From the NCBI RefSeq assembly GCF_012933505.1, contig NZ_JABBNB010000030.1:23546-87545 (forward strand): a DNA stretch of 64,000 nt, read 5' to 3'. A program made the translations under genes and the position numbers. The stretch's first letter is position 1, and each line of letters opens with the position of its first letter. The notes beneath the pieces are model-generated. The model saw only the letters and a list, made by a program, of their open reading frames with translations, searched no databases and had not been told where the DNA came from. The DNA comes from Gordonia asplenii. Lineage in GTDB: Bacteria; Actinomycetota; Actinomycetes; Mycobacteriales; Mycobacteriaceae. Below are positions 34,141-42,800 of the stretch, in pieces.

Positions 34141-35568
34141 TCACTTGGCCGTTTCGATCGGGGCGGCCGAGTCCGCGGGCCAGGTGCCACCGTTCTGCCA
34201 GAAGTGCTGGATGTCTTCGAGCTTGCGGCCCTTGGTCTCCGGAGCGAACTTGAAGACGAAGGCGAGCGCGCAGACGGTGAGGACTCCGAAGATCGCGAAG
34301 GTCGTCGAGCCGCCCAGGCCGTTGATCATGGTCAGGGTGAACTGAGCGACGATGGCGTTGGCGACGAGGTCGGCGGTCAGCATGGCGCTGGAACCGTAGG
34401 CGCGCAGCCGGGCCGGGAAGGCCTCACCCGCATAGACCCAGACGAGCGAACCGAAGCCGAAGGAGAAGCCGATGACGACCAGGACCAGACCGATGAATCC
34501 GACGATGCCCGCGGCGCCGCCGCCCTTGAACTCTCCGCCGGCCATCTGGTAGGCGACGATCATCGTGATGAACGCAACGACCATGGTGGAGATACCGCCG
34601 AGCAGGATGGGGCGTCGGCCGAAGCGGTCGATGGTGAACAGGGACACGATCACCGCGGCCAAACCGAAGAGCTGAACGAACGCGGGCAGCATGTACTTGC
34701 CGAAGTTGTCGTTGTAGCCCATGCCGGCGAAGATGTCGGGGCTGTAGTAGATGATCGCGTTGATGCCGGTGATCTGGATGAAGAAGCCGAGGCCGACGAC
34801 GAAGAAGGTGGCGCGGGAGAAGGGCTTGCGGAACAGTTCGCGCAGACCGCCACCGGACTCGTCGCGCAGGGCCTGACGCATGTCGGCGAGCTCGTGCTCG
34901 ATCTCGGCGGCGTCGGCGTCGGGCTCAACCCGCGAGAGTGCTTGGCGTGCTTCGTCTTCGCGATTCTGCGACATGTACCAGCGGGCAGTGTCGGGCAGGC
35001 GCATCAGGACCAGGGTGACCAAGACCGCCGGGATGGCGGCGATGCCGAGCATCCAGCGCCAGGCGCCCTGACCGCTGTCGGCGAGCATGAATCCGAAGAC
35101 GTAGCCGAGGATGATGCCCACGATCGTCGCGAACTGGTAGGCGACGAGCATCGCACCGCGGCTCTTGGCCGGTGCGGATTCGGCGACGAAGACCGGAACC
35201 ACCACCACCGAGACGCCGACGGTGAGCCCCAGCATGAACCGGGCGACCAGCAGAAGTGCGACCGACGGGGCGATCGCGCTGCACAGCGCGAAGACCGCGT
35301 ACGACGCGCCGACCGTGACCATCGCGGTCTTGCGGCCGACCCGGTTGGCGAACCAGCCGCCGACGATGGCGCCGAGGATTTCGCCGACGACGACCACGGT
35401 GGCCATCGCCTGGGTCATCCCGTCGCCCAGTGTGTACTGCTCTTTGATGAAGTCCTTGGCGGCGCCGATGTTCGACGTGTCGTAGCCGTAGATGATGCCC
35501 AGGCTCGCCGCCGCGATGGCGACGAGCGCGGCCAAGCCGGTGGTCTTCACCGGTACTGGATTGGTCAT
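34141..35568 (-). CDS. Sugar porter family MFS transporter (probable GlcNAc permease)
   Basis: 475 residues with twelve predicted helices and the sugar-porter signatures: GYDTSNIGAAKDFI in helix 1, GGWFANRVGRKTAM, the helix-6 end motif LPDTARWYMSQNREDEARQ, and the C-terminal APETKGRKLEDIQHFW. It is a proton symporter for hexoses by family. Being the first gene of the operon with GlcNAc kinase, SIS deaminase and nagA, and under the dre-like sites, its likely substrate is N-acetylglucosamine (inference). GGCAGGAC precedes the ATG. Confidence 0.9.
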   Translation of the reverse strand: MTNPVPVKTTGLAALVAIAAASLGIIYGYDTSNIGAAKDFIKEQYTLGDGMTQAMATVVVVGEILGAIVGGWFANRVGRKTAMVTVGASYAVFALCSAIAPSVALLLVARFMLGLTVGVSVVVVPVFVAESAPAKSRGAMLVAYQFATIVGIILGYVFGFMLADSGQGAWRWMLGIAAIPAVLVTLVLMRLPDTARWYMSQNREDEARQALSRVEPDADAAEIEHELADMRQALRDESGGGLRELFRKPFSRATFFVVGLGFFIQITGINAIIYYSPDIFAGMGYNDNFGKYMLPAFVQLFGLAAVIVSLFTIDRFGRRPILLGGISTMVVAFITMIVAYQMAGGEFKGGGAAGIVGFIGLVLVVIGFSFGFGSLVWVYAGEAFPARLRAYGSSAMLTADLVANAIVAQFTLTMINGLGGSTTFAIFGVLTVCALAFVFKFAPETKGRKLEDIQHFWQNGGTWPADSAAPIETAK

Positions 35569-35592
35569 GTCCTGCCTCTCTCGTGATCCAAC

Positions 35593-35608
35593 ATTGGTCT
35601 AGACCAAT
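35593..35608. promoter_or_regulatory. dre-like GntR operator 1
   Basis: A perfect 16-bp palindrome ATTGGTCTAGACCAAT in the divergent spacer. Its core TGGTCTAGACCA equals the DasR-responsive element core known from actinobacterial GlcNAc regulators. It lies 25 bp upstream of the transporter ATG and should block transcription of the operon. Confidence 0.88.
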
Positions 35609-35624
35609 GTGTGATGGGAACTAC

Positions 35625-35640
35625 ATTGGCATATACCAAT
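35625..35640. promoter_or_regulatory. dre-like GntR operator 2
   Basis: ATTGGCATATACCAAT shares the ATTGG...CCAAT arms with operator 1, with its centre 32 bp (three helical turns) away and 29 bp before the GntR ATG. The pair would allow cooperative repression of both divergent promoters, including autoregulation. Confidence 0.8.
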
Positions 35641-35668
35641 TGCGTGCGCAATAGGTATCGTGAAATTC

Positions 35669-36388
35669 ATGACCACCGAATCCGCTGAGCAGCTCACCCG
35701 GTTGCCGCGTTACTTCCAGATCAAACTTGCACTCAGCGAACGGATCGCCGAGGCGGAACCCGGAACTTCGTTGCCCCCCGAGCGCCAATTGGCCGCTGAG
35801 CTGGGCACATCGCGCACGACGTTGCGCAAGGCGATCGCGGAGTTGACCGCCGAGGGCGTGTTGCGCCCCACGCAGGGCAGCGGGAACTACGTCTCACCGC
35901 CACGCTTGGTCCACGTCCGGCAGCTCACGTCGTTGACCCACGACCTCGGGGCGGAAGGCAAGACCGTCACCTCACGCCTGCTCTCCGCCGAGCGGATCCG
36001 CGCCGACGCCGAGCTCGCCGGCCACCTGGAGATCGCGATCGGCAGCCGTGTACACCAGCTCACCAGGCTGCGCATCGTCGACGACGAGCCGATGGCCATC
36101 GAGACCGCGCACCTGCCCGGCCGGCTGCCCGGCCTCGTCGAACGAGTCGTCGCCAACGGCTCGCTCTATGCCACCCTGCGCGACGACTACGGCATCGAGA
36201 TCGACGCCGTCGAAGACAGCATCGAAACCGCACTCGCTACGCCGGTTGAAGCCGATCTCCTCGAAATACCTTCTGGCGCACCGCTTCTCCTCGTGCACCG
36301 ACAGGCCCGCAACTCTGCCGGGGTTGTCGTCGAGTGGACGCGATCGGCCTATCGCGGTGACCGATTTCGTTTCGTCGCAAGAAGTTGA
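35669..36388 (+). CDS. GntR/UTRA family regulator (DasR/NagR type)
   Basis: 239 residues. An N-terminal GntR winged helix (about 10-75; RYFQIKLALSERIAEAEPG, PERQLAAELGTSRTTLRKAI, VLRPTQGSGNYV) is followed by a UTRA effector domain (about 95-235) of the HutC subfamily. DasR/NagR proteins bind dre sites and release on GlcN-6-P or GlcNAc-6-P. Two such sites lie in the divergent spacer. ATG 35669 is chosen; an in-frame GTG at 35660 is equally possible, and neither has a strong ribosome-binding site. Confidence 0.92.
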   Translation: MTTESAEQLTRLPRYFQIKLALSERIAEAEPGTSLPPERQLAAELGTSRTTLRKAIAELTAEGVLRPTQGSGNYVSPPRLVHVRQLTSLTHDLGAEGKTVTSRLLSAERIRADAELAGHLEIAIGSRVHQLTRLRIVDDEPMAIETAHLPGRLPGLVERVVANGSLYATLRDDYGIEIDAVEDSIETALATPVEADLLEIPSGAPLLLVHRQARNSAGVVVEWTRSAYRGDRFRFVARS

Positions 36389-36478
36389 CGGTTCTGTTTC
36401 ATTGTGGACAGATCTTGTCCTATATAGGCTGTAACTTCGGTGATGCCCGCAAGAACCCGACAGGAAGAGGCATCCACC

Positions 36479-37033
36479 ATGGCCGGCACCTACACCGCCG
36501 TCGAACTGTCCCCCGACCTCACCGGCGAGAAGCGTGACCTGCTTCTACTGCTCCGCGACCAGCGCGAACTGCTCAAGATCACCCTGCGCAATCTCACCGA
36601 CGAGCAAGCGCGACAACGCTCGACGGTGTCGGAGTTGACGCTCGGCGGTCTGCTCAAGCACGTGGCGATCGGCGACGCCGACACGGCCGCCGAGATAGTG
36701 GCGCGCGACGAGACGTCGGTATTCGACCCGGCCGCGGGCGTCGAATCGTACCTCTTCCGCGACGACGACACCGTCGAGCACTGGCTAGCCGAATACGACC
36801 GTGCCGGAGCACAATTCGACGCCGTGATCACCGAAGTGGACAGCCTCGACGAACTGATTCCGATGCCGACGGCACCGTGGCAGCCCGAGCGTGAGTGGTG
36901 GCCGGTCCGCCGCCTGGTCATGCACCGCCTACGTGAGACGGCCCACCACTGCGGCCACGCCGACATCATCCGCGAAGCACTGGACGGTCAGACGACGATG
37001 GGCGCGCTGATCGAAGGGATGGATCTGGGTTAG
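36479..37033 (+). CDS. DinB family (DUF664) protein
   Basis: A 184-residue four-helix-bundle protein of the DinB/YfiT superfamily, with KRDLLLLLRDQRELLKITLRNLTDEQARQ at the N-terminus, the first metal ligand in GGLLKHVAIGDADT, and the C-terminal HxxxH pair in HRLRETAHHCGHADIIREAL. Actinobacterial members include mycothiol-dependent transferases and related metal enzymes; the specific reaction is unknown. ATG 36479 is preceded by GGAAGAGG. A palindrome CCTATATAGG (36419-36428) about 50 bp upstream may be part of its promoter. Confidence 0.85.
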   Translation: MAGTYTAVELSPDLTGEKRDLLLLLRDQRELLKITLRNLTDEQARQRSTVSELTLGGLLKHVAIGDADTAAEIVARDETSVFDPAAGVESYLFRDDDTVEHWLAEYDRAGAQFDAVITEVDSLDELIPMPTAPWQPEREWWPVRRLVMHRLRETAHHCGHADIIREALDGQTTMGALIEGMDLG

Positions 37034-37176
37034 TGGCCGGAGATGCCGACGGCTCGGCTAGTCGACGTCACGCCCGCTCCCGAATGCCTTCGGTGTCCCC
37101 CCGCTCCCCGAGTGAGGAACGAGCTTTCAGTGTCCCCCCGCTCCCCGAGCCTGGATCCACCGATGGCAGGCCCTAT

Positions 37177-37424
37177 CCGCTGGTTGAGCCGTGAGGAGCG
37201 TTAGCGACGAGCGTGTCGAAACCACTGTGAAACAACAGATTTCGGTGATTCGCGGCTGACCAGGACGGCAGCATCAGCGCAACCGTCGAATGCACCTGCT
37301 GGGTGCCTGGCTGGAGATAATCACCATGATCACAGCGTGAGATGAACGGACGCACGAAACCTGTTGTGTCACCGTGGTTTCGACACGGGCCTCGGCTAGC
37401 GCCTCGGACCGGCTCAACCAGCGG
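37177..37424. repeat. MITE-like element, copy 1 (inverted relative to copy at 43389)
   Basis: About 248 bp bounded by CCGCTGGTTGAGCC and GGCTCAACCAGCGG. Inner inverted segments TGTCGAAACCAC and GTGGTTTCGACA lie inside each end, along with CAACAG/CTGTTG. Interior sequence read on the minus strand closely matches 43389-43634, for example CTGGTCAGCCGCGA and TCACCGAAATC. No coding capacity. Confidence 0.72.
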
Positions 37425-37446
37425 AGCGGGTGCCATCGGTGGATCC

Positions 37447-37672
37447 AGGCCGAGTGCCGAAGCGAGGAACGTGCTTCGGTACCGCCCCGCTCCCCGAGTG
37501 CCGAAGGAGGAACGAGCTTCGGTGTAACCGCCGTGCTGAGTGACCGCGAGGAACGTGCTTCGGTTCCTCCCGCTCCCCGAGTGCCGAAGCGAGGAACGAG
37601 CTTTCAGTGTCCCCCCGCTCCCCGAGTGCCGAAGCGAGGAACGAGCTTCGGTGTAACGAGGGGTCTGGCGAG
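37447..37672. repeat. GAGGAACGAGCTTCGG-family repeats
   Basis: Four to five imperfect copies of a unit combining CCCCGCTCCCCGAG with the hairpin GCCGAAGCGAGGAACGAGC plus TTCGG. The terminal 60 bp (37613-37672) equal 23242-23301 except for one base. Confidence 0.78.
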
Positions 37673-37805
37673 ACGAAGAACCCAACCCAACCCGCTCCGC
37701 CCCATACACGGCTCCCACCGCGAGGTTACGCGCGCTCGGGTTTCTCGCACCCCCGACATCGCCCGACAGTTGCGGCCCTCGGCTCCCGGCGTAGAAGATG
37801 GGCGC

Positions 37806-38651
37806 GTGCGAATACCACTGAAACGCAATGGCCGGCGAGTCCGCGGGAAGGTCGTGGCGGTCACCGGCGGGGCGCGCGGCATCGGGCATGCCATCGCAAC
37901 CGAACTGACCGAGCGCGGTGCCGCCGTAGCCGTCGGCGACCTGGGACTGGACCGATCGGGGCCGCTGGGAGCGGTTGGTTCCATCCGGCGGTATCCACTC
38001 GATGTCACTGATGAGGAGTCGTTCTCGACGTTCCTGTCCGACGTCGCCGCCGACCTCGGCCCCATCGACATCCTCATCAACAACGCGGGCGTGATGTGGG
38101 TCGGGCCGTTCGATGCCGAATCACCCGCGGCCGCGGAGAAGATGATCGCCGTGAACCTGATGGGTGTGATCCGCGGTGTGCGACTGGCCGCGCCGACCAT
38201 GCGCAAACGCGGCCGGGGGCAGATCATCACGATCGCGTCGGCGGCGTCGAAGCTGGCTCCTCCGGGCGAATCCACCTATGCCGCAACGAAACACGGCGTC
38301 CTTGGGTACTTGACCGGGGTGCGCGAGGAGCTACGCGGTAGCGGCGTCGTTCTGTCGGTGGTGATGCCAACCGTCGTGGAAACCGCACTGGCCGTCGGGA
38401 CTTCGGCCGGCTCGGTGCGCCAGTTGCAACCGGGTGATGTCGCCGGCGCCGTTATCTCGACCGTCGGGCGCAAGCGGTTTCACGTGTGGGTGCCCGCATC
38501 GGTCGGACCGCTGGTGGCGGTGTCGGGCCTGCTGCCACAGCGCGTGCGCGATCAGCTGCTACGCCGGGCCGTACCCAATCAGGTTGCGGCAGTATCTGAT
38601 TCGACGATGCGCGCCGACTACGAGCGGATCCTCACGGAGGCGAACGAATGA
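37806..38651 (+). CDS. SDR family oxidoreductase
   Basis: 281 residues starting at GTG 37806. It has a Rossmann motif VTGGARGIGHAIATEL, INNAGVMWVGPF (NAG), catalytic Ser in TIASAASKLAPPG and Tyr-x3-Lys in YAATK. It resembles actinobacterial classical SDRs encoded with hotdog dehydratases in lipid or ketone metabolism. The substrate is unknown. Its start lies close to the repeat array, and the upstream in-frame sequence is repeat-derived, so GTG 37806 is the sensible start although its ribosome-binding site is weak. It overlaps the following MaoC-like gene by 4 bp. Confidence 0.86.
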   Translation: MRIPLKRNGRRVRGKVVAVTGGARGIGHAIATELTERGAAVAVGDLGLDRSGPLGAVGSIRRYPLDVTDEESFSTFLSDVAADLGPIDILINNAGVMWVGPFDAESPAAAEKMIAVNLMGVIRGVRLAAPTMRKRGRGQIITIASAASKLAPPGESTYAATKHGVLGYLTGVREELRGSGVVLSVVMPTVVETALAVGTSAGSVRQLQPGDVAGAVISTVGRKRFHVWVPASVGPLVAVSGLLPQRVRDQLLRRAVPNQVAAVSDSTMRADYERILTEANE

Positions 38652-39103
38652 CCCTGATCTACGCGGAGGATCTGCGAGTCGGTGAACGACGCGAGCTCGG
38701 CTCCTATCACTTGACTGCGCAGGACCTGGACTCCTTTGCCCGACAGTGGGATCCGCAGGACCATCACATCGACTCGGAGCGCGCCACAGCCGGCGTCTAC
38801 GGTGGCGTGATCGCCAGCGGGCTGCACTCGCTGGCCATCCTTCAGCGGCTGTCCGTCATCAACATGCTCAACGATGTCGCTGTGATCGCCGGCCGGGAGC
38901 TGGGTCCGGTGCGATTCGTGCGTCCGGTCCGGGCGGGTACGACACTCGTCGGGACCGCCCAGATCGACGCCGTCGAGTTCGACGATCGGCACCGCGCGCT
39001 GGTGAGTATGACCGGCCGCTTGTCCGACGAATCCACCGGAAAGACCCTCGTCGAAGTCGGCATGTCGTTCTACGCTCACGCGCGGTCCCAGCGGCCCGAG
39101 TAG
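38648..39103 (+). CDS. MaoC-like hotdog dehydratase
   Basis: 151 residues of the MaoC/R-hydratase hotdog fold. The catalytic segment is FARQWDPQDHHIDSERA, with the expected Asp and His, followed by GGVIASGLHSLAIL and RPVRAGTTLVGTAQI. Such proteins hydrate enoyl-CoA or dehydrate hydroxyacyl-CoA. ATGA overlap with the SDR gene indicates translational coupling, so the pair could carry out a reduction and dehydration on the same acyl thioester (inference). Confidence 0.88.
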   Translation: MTLIYAEDLRVGERRELGSYHLTAQDLDSFARQWDPQDHHIDSERATAGVYGGVIASGLHSLAILQRLSVINMLNDVAVIAGRELGPVRFVRPVRAGTTLVGTAQIDAVEFDDRHRALVSMTGRLSDESTGKTLVEVGMSFYAHARSQRPE

Positions 39104-39116
39104 CTTAAGACAGCGG

Positions 39117-40682
39117 CTACTGGGGTACCTCGATCTCGGTCGTACTCGTGTTCACGACATTGGTCACGGCGAACCGAGTGGTCTTGGTGGCCAGCAGGTA
39201 GTACAGGACAGACGCGACACCGCAGCCGATGAACCAGCTGTACTGTGCGGCGGTGTGCATGCCGTAAAGATTGGTGAACACCACCGGGAACACGGCGATC
39301 ACCGCGCCGACGACGGTTGCGATCACCGCCGCGGGGTTGTACCCGCGCCGGTACCAGTACGTTCCCTTCGGCGACATCGTGAACAGATCGTCGACGACGA
39401 CGTGCTGATGGCGCACCCGGTAATAGTCGGCGATGAGCACACCGAAGAGCGGTCCGATGAACGCGCCCAGCGTCTCCAGCGTGTAGTGGATGACGTCGGG
39501 ATTGTTGTACAGGTTCCACGGCGTGATCAGGATTGAGCCGACTGCCGCGATCATTCCTCCCGCGCGCCAGCTGACTCGCTGCGGGCTGACGTTGGAGAAG
39601 TCGAACGCCGGCGAGATGAAGTTGGCGACGATGTTGATGCCGACCGTCGCAATGGCGAAAGTGAGTGCCCCCAACAGAATCGCGAAGGTGTTGTCGATGC
39701 GGGCGACGGTCTCCACCGGGTCGGTGATGAGTTCGCCGAAGACGGGAACGGTCAGCGATGCGGTCACCACGACCAGCAACGAGAACACCAGGAAGTTCAG
39801 CGGAAGTCCGAGGAAGTTGCCCTTCTTGACCGCGGCGAAACTCTTTCCATAGCGCGCGAAGTCGCCGAAGTTGAGCAGGGGACCGGAGAAGTACGACACG
39901 ACCAGCGCGATCGCACCCAGCATCACCGGAATGGAGCTCCATCCGCTATGACTGACCTCGCCGAGGTTGAGGTTGATCGAGCTCCAGCCGGCCTTCGAGA
40001 TCAGGTATCCACACAGCACGAACATGACGACGTAAACCGCGGGTCCACAGAAGTCGATGAACTTGCGAATCGATTCCATCCCACGCCAGAAGACACATGC
40101 CTGGATGAACCACAGCGCCATGAAACTGGCCCAACCGAGCGCGGACAGTCCGAGGAAGCCGTAGTCGGCCACCTTCGCGTACGGGGCTAGTCCGGGAAAC
40201 AGCTTGATCAGGACCACGTCCAGCGCCGCGGATGCCAAGAACGTCTGGATGCCGTACCAGGCGACGGCGATCAACCCGCGAATGATCGCCGGCATGTTGG
40301 CGCCGAGCACCCCGAAGGCGCTTCTGCAGATCACCGGGTACGGAACGCCGGTCACTTGGCTGGGTTTCGCGACCAGGTTGCACAGGAAGTACACGATGCC
40401 AATGCCGGCGACCAACGCCAGGAGGACTTGCCAGCTGGCCAATCCGAGGGCGAACAGACTGCCCGCGGTGACGTAGCCACCGACGCTGTGCACGTCGGAC
40501 ATCCAGAAGGCGAAGATGTTGTAGGAGCCCCAGGTCTGTTTGCCCAGGGGTGCCAGATCCTCGTTGGTCAGCCTCGGGTCGTAGTCGGGTTCGATCAGTC
40601 CGCTGCCGACGGGCATGCCCGCCGCTTCGACGATGTCCCGTGCCGGACCCTGTTGAGTCGTTGCCTGATCGGCCATGGTCAT
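39117..40682 (-). CDS. NCS1 family nucleobase/allantoin-type cation symporter
   Basis: 521 residues with twelve predicted helices. NCS1 features include NEDLAPLGKQTWGSYNIFAFWMSDVHSVGGY in helix 1, the substrate-region PSQVTGVPYPVICRSAFG, FGDFARYGKSF, and the C-terminal FGVLIADYYRVR. The family imports uracil, allantoin, hydantoins or cytosine with Na+ or H+; PucI-type similarity suggests a ureide or hydantoin-like compound. No matching catabolic genes are adjacent. The 122-bp upstream spacer has two AACGTT copies (40709, 40723) that may be regulatory. ATG at 40682 or 40676. Confidence 0.92.
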   Translation of the reverse strand: MTMADQATTQQGPARDIVEAAGMPVGSGLIEPDYDPRLTNEDLAPLGKQTWGSYNIFAFWMSDVHSVGGYVTAGSLFALGLASWQVLLALVAGIGIVYFLCNLVAKPSQVTGVPYPVICRSAFGVLGANMPAIIRGLIAVAWYGIQTFLASAALDVVLIKLFPGLAPYAKVADYGFLGLSALGWASFMALWFIQACVFWRGMESIRKFIDFCGPAVYVVMFVLCGYLISKAGWSSINLNLGEVSHSGWSSIPVMLGAIALVVSYFSGPLLNFGDFARYGKSFAAVKKGNFLGLPLNFLVFSLLVVVTASLTVPVFGELITDPVETVARIDNTFAILLGALTFAIATVGINIVANFISPAFDFSNVSPQRVSWRAGGMIAAVGSILITPWNLYNNPDVIHYTLETLGAFIGPLFGVLIADYYRVRHQHVVVDDLFTMSPKGTYWYRRGYNPAAVIATVVGAVIAVFPVVFTNLYGMHTAAQYSWFIGCGVASVLYYLLATKTTRFAVTNVVNTSTTEIEVPQ

Positions 40683-40804
40683 TTTCCGTTCGTCTCGGGG
40701 GTGAGCAGAACGTTAAGGACTCAACGTTGCGCCGACGTCAACGACTGTTGCGGGGTGATTGCAGAATCGGCCGGCATGTTGCGACCGGCGTCTGCGAGCC
40801 CGCC

Positions 40805-41647
40805 CTAGAACGACGCCGGGTCGCCGACCGCGGCCAGCAACGCCAGCCGCTGGTAACTCTCACTGCCGGGAACGGCGGTGTAGACGAGCAGCGTGTTGGA
40901 CTGTTCGGGATCGAGCAGGATCTGACAGTGCAGGTCCAGCGGCCCGACGCCGGGATGCAGGAGTCGCTTCTGCTGGCGAGGCACGATGCCCACCTCGTGC
41001 TTCTCCCACACCTCGGCGAACTCGGGGCTTTGCGTCGTGAGAAGGTCGGCGAGCTCAGCCGCCCGGGAATCCGGCCCGCGCTGAGCCAGCACGGTCCGCA
41101 GACCCGATGCGTACATCCGCGAATAGAACTCGTGGTCCTCAATCGGGTAGCGCTCGCGCGTGTGCGGATCGGTGAACCACCGGTAGCCGATGCTGCGCGA
41201 CGCGCCGACGTACTGGGACATATCGCCCATGAGTGCAACGCTCAGCCTGGTCTGCCGCAATGTTTCGCCCAGCTCGGAGACGATCTCTGCCGCGGTGTCG
41301 TCGGTCAGCCGATCGAAGATCCGCATCATCCCGGGGCTGATGAATTCGCTGTCGCCCGCGCGCGACGGTGGCTGGTGTCCAGCGAGCCGATAGAGGTGGT
41401 CGCGTTCATCGCGCGTCAGATGCAGCCCCTGCGCGATCGCGGCGATCATCTGCTCTGACGGATGCGGGCCCCGTTCCTGCTCGAGCCGCGAGTAGTAGTC
41501 GGCCGACATGTGGCACAACGTGGCCACTTCTTCCCGTCGCAGCCCTCTGGTCCGACGCCGTCGCCCGCGTGGGAGCCCTACGTCTTCGGGTTGAAGAGCC
41601 TCCCGACGTCGCCGGAGGAACGCGGCGAGGCCCGTTCGATCGATCAT
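40805..41647 (-). CDS. XRE regulator with MmyB-like ligand domain
   Basis: 280 residues. An N-terminal helix-turn-helix (about 1-75; FLRRRREALQPEDVGLP, RTRGLRREEVATLCHMSADY, RLEQERGPHPSEQMI) and a C-terminal MmyB-like PAS-fold domain (about 105-275; MSQYVGASRSIGYRWFTDP and GPLDLHCQILLDPEQSNTLLVY). This type is frequently divergent from a single short-chain dehydrogenase and represses it, exactly the arrangement here with the 41678-41704 operator between them. ATG 41647 fits the family start MIDRTGLAAFL. Confidence 0.9.
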   Translation of the reverse strand: MIDRTGLAAFLRRRREALQPEDVGLPRGRRRRTRGLRREEVATLCHMSADYYSRLEQERGPHPSEQMIAAIAQGLHLTRDERDHLYRLAGHQPPSRAGDSEFISPGMMRIFDRLTDDTAAEIVSELGETLRQTRLSVALMGDMSQYVGASRSIGYRWFTDPHTRERYPIEDHEFYSRMYASGLRTVLAQRGPDSRAAELADLLTTQSPEFAEVWEKHEVGIVPRQQKRLLHPGVGPLDLHCQILLDPEQSNTLLVYTAVPGSESYQRLALLAAVGDPASF

Positions 41648-41677
41648 GCCTGCAATTGTCGCGCGGCCCGCGGACAC

Positions 41678-41704
41678 TATCCACGGATCAACGGTCCGTG
41701 GATA
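41678..41704. promoter_or_regulatory. 27-bp operator between MmyB-type regulator and SDR
   Basis: Perfect 10-bp arms TATCCACGGA (41678-41687) and TCCGTGGATA (41695-41704) around a 7-bp spacer, in the 112-bp divergent spacer, 31 bp from the regulator start and 56 bp from the SDR start. A strong candidate binding site for the adjacent XRE/MmyB regulator. Confidence 0.78.
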
Positions 41705-41759
41705 CCTATCCCGACGTGGCGCAGAGTCGTAGATACCCATCGACTACTGGAGAGCCACG

Positions 41760-42713
41760 ATGCCACGCACACCTGACCTACCCCTCCCCGACCTCACCGG
41801 CAAGCGGGCCGTCCTCACCGGCGGCAGCGACGGCATCGGCCTGCGTATCGCGATCTCATTGGCCGGCGCGGGCGCAGAAGTGATTCTGCCCGTGCGCAAT
41901 TCGCGAAAGGGAACGGCCGCCGTCGAACAGATTCGGGCGCGGCACCCGGCGTCGAACGTTGAACTGCGGGCGCTGGATCTGTCGTCGTTGGCGTCGGTCG
42001 CGGCGTTCGGTGACGAAATGCGCCGCGCGGGCACACCGATCAATCTGCTCATCAACAATGCGGGCCTGATGACGCCGCCGGAACGCGGGATCACCGCAGA
42101 CGGATTCGAGGTGCAGTTCGGAACCAACCATCTCGGCCACTTCGCCCTCACCGGCCACCTGCTGCCGTTGCTCCGAGCCGGGCAGGCGCGTGTGGTCAGT
42201 CAGACGAGCATTGCCGCGCGCAGCGGGCGGATCGACTTCGACGACGTCGACTCCGAACGCAGCTACGACGCCATGGCCGCGTACCGCGCGTCGAAGATCG
42301 CGTGCGGCCTGTTCGGTCTCGAGTTGAACCGGCGCAGCCGTACCGAGGGGTGGGGGATCACCAGCAACATCGCCCATCCGGGAGTGGCGCCGTCGAACCT
42401 GCTCGCCGCCCGGCCCGAAGTGGGTCGCACCCGCGATACCGCCGGAGCCCGGGCGATCCGCCTGCTCTCCTCATGGGGACTCGGGGTCGGAACGCTGCAA
42501 AGCGCGCAGCTGCCCGCGCTCCTCGCCGCGACCGACCCCGCCGACGGCGCATTCTTCGGCCCGCAGTGGCCGGGAAATGCGGGCGGCCCGCCCGGACCGC
42601 AGAAACTGTGGAAACCGTTGCGTGACAACGCCAGTGCGCAGCGCTTGTGGACATTGTCCACCGAGCTGACCGGCGTCGACTATCCCGCCCAACTCATCGG
42701 TCACGCCGGGTGA
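41760..42713 (+). CDS. SDR family oxidoreductase (retinol dehydrogenase-like)
   Basis: 317 residues. Rossmann motif LTGGSDGIGLRIAISLAGAG, NADP-favouring PVRNSRKG, INNAGLMTPPE, GTNHLGHFALT, catalytic Ser in VSQTSIAARSG and Tyr-x3-Lys YRASK. The extended C-terminus (after 210) matches retinol-dehydrogenase-like actinobacterial SDRs under control of a divergent MmyB-type repressor. Substrate unknown, possibly a xenobiotic carbonyl. TGGAGAG precedes the ATG. The gene is followed by a kilobase of repeats. Confidence 0.9.
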   Translation: MPRTPDLPLPDLTGKRAVLTGGSDGIGLRIAISLAGAGAEVILPVRNSRKGTAAVEQIRARHPASNVELRALDLSSLASVAAFGDEMRRAGTPINLLINNAGLMTPPERGITADGFEVQFGTNHLGHFALTGHLLPLLRAGQARVVSQTSIAARSGRIDFDDVDSERSYDAMAAYRASKIACGLFGLELNRRSRTEGWGITSNIAHPGVAPSNLLAARPEVGRTRDTAGARAIRLLSSWGLGVGTLQSAQLPALLAATDPADGAFFGPQWPGNAGGPPGPQKLWKPLRDNASAQRLWTLSTELTGVDYPAQLIGHAG

Positions 42714-42800
42714 GCAGCCCTTTCGCTGGTTGAGCTCGGATCTACCGACCGCCACCCCCACTCCGCCAGCTGAGCCTGAACCTACCGACGGCCGCCCCAT

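Larger units (their letters stand above)
37034..37805. other. Repeat-rich spacer without genes (772 bp)
   Basis: No convincing coding frame. It holds two CCCCGCTCCCCGAG units at 37100-37150, one complete MITE-like element (37177-37424), and a run of hairpin repeats (37447-37672). The open frame crossing it in the SDR frame is an artefact of the repeats: its residues are unlike any protein and the real SDR begins at 37806. Confidence 0.7.

Noticed and set aside
37374..37805. N-terminal extension of the SDR through the repeats
   Set aside because: The extension is translated repeat DNA; the Rossmann domain begins shortly after GTG 37806, as expected for the family.
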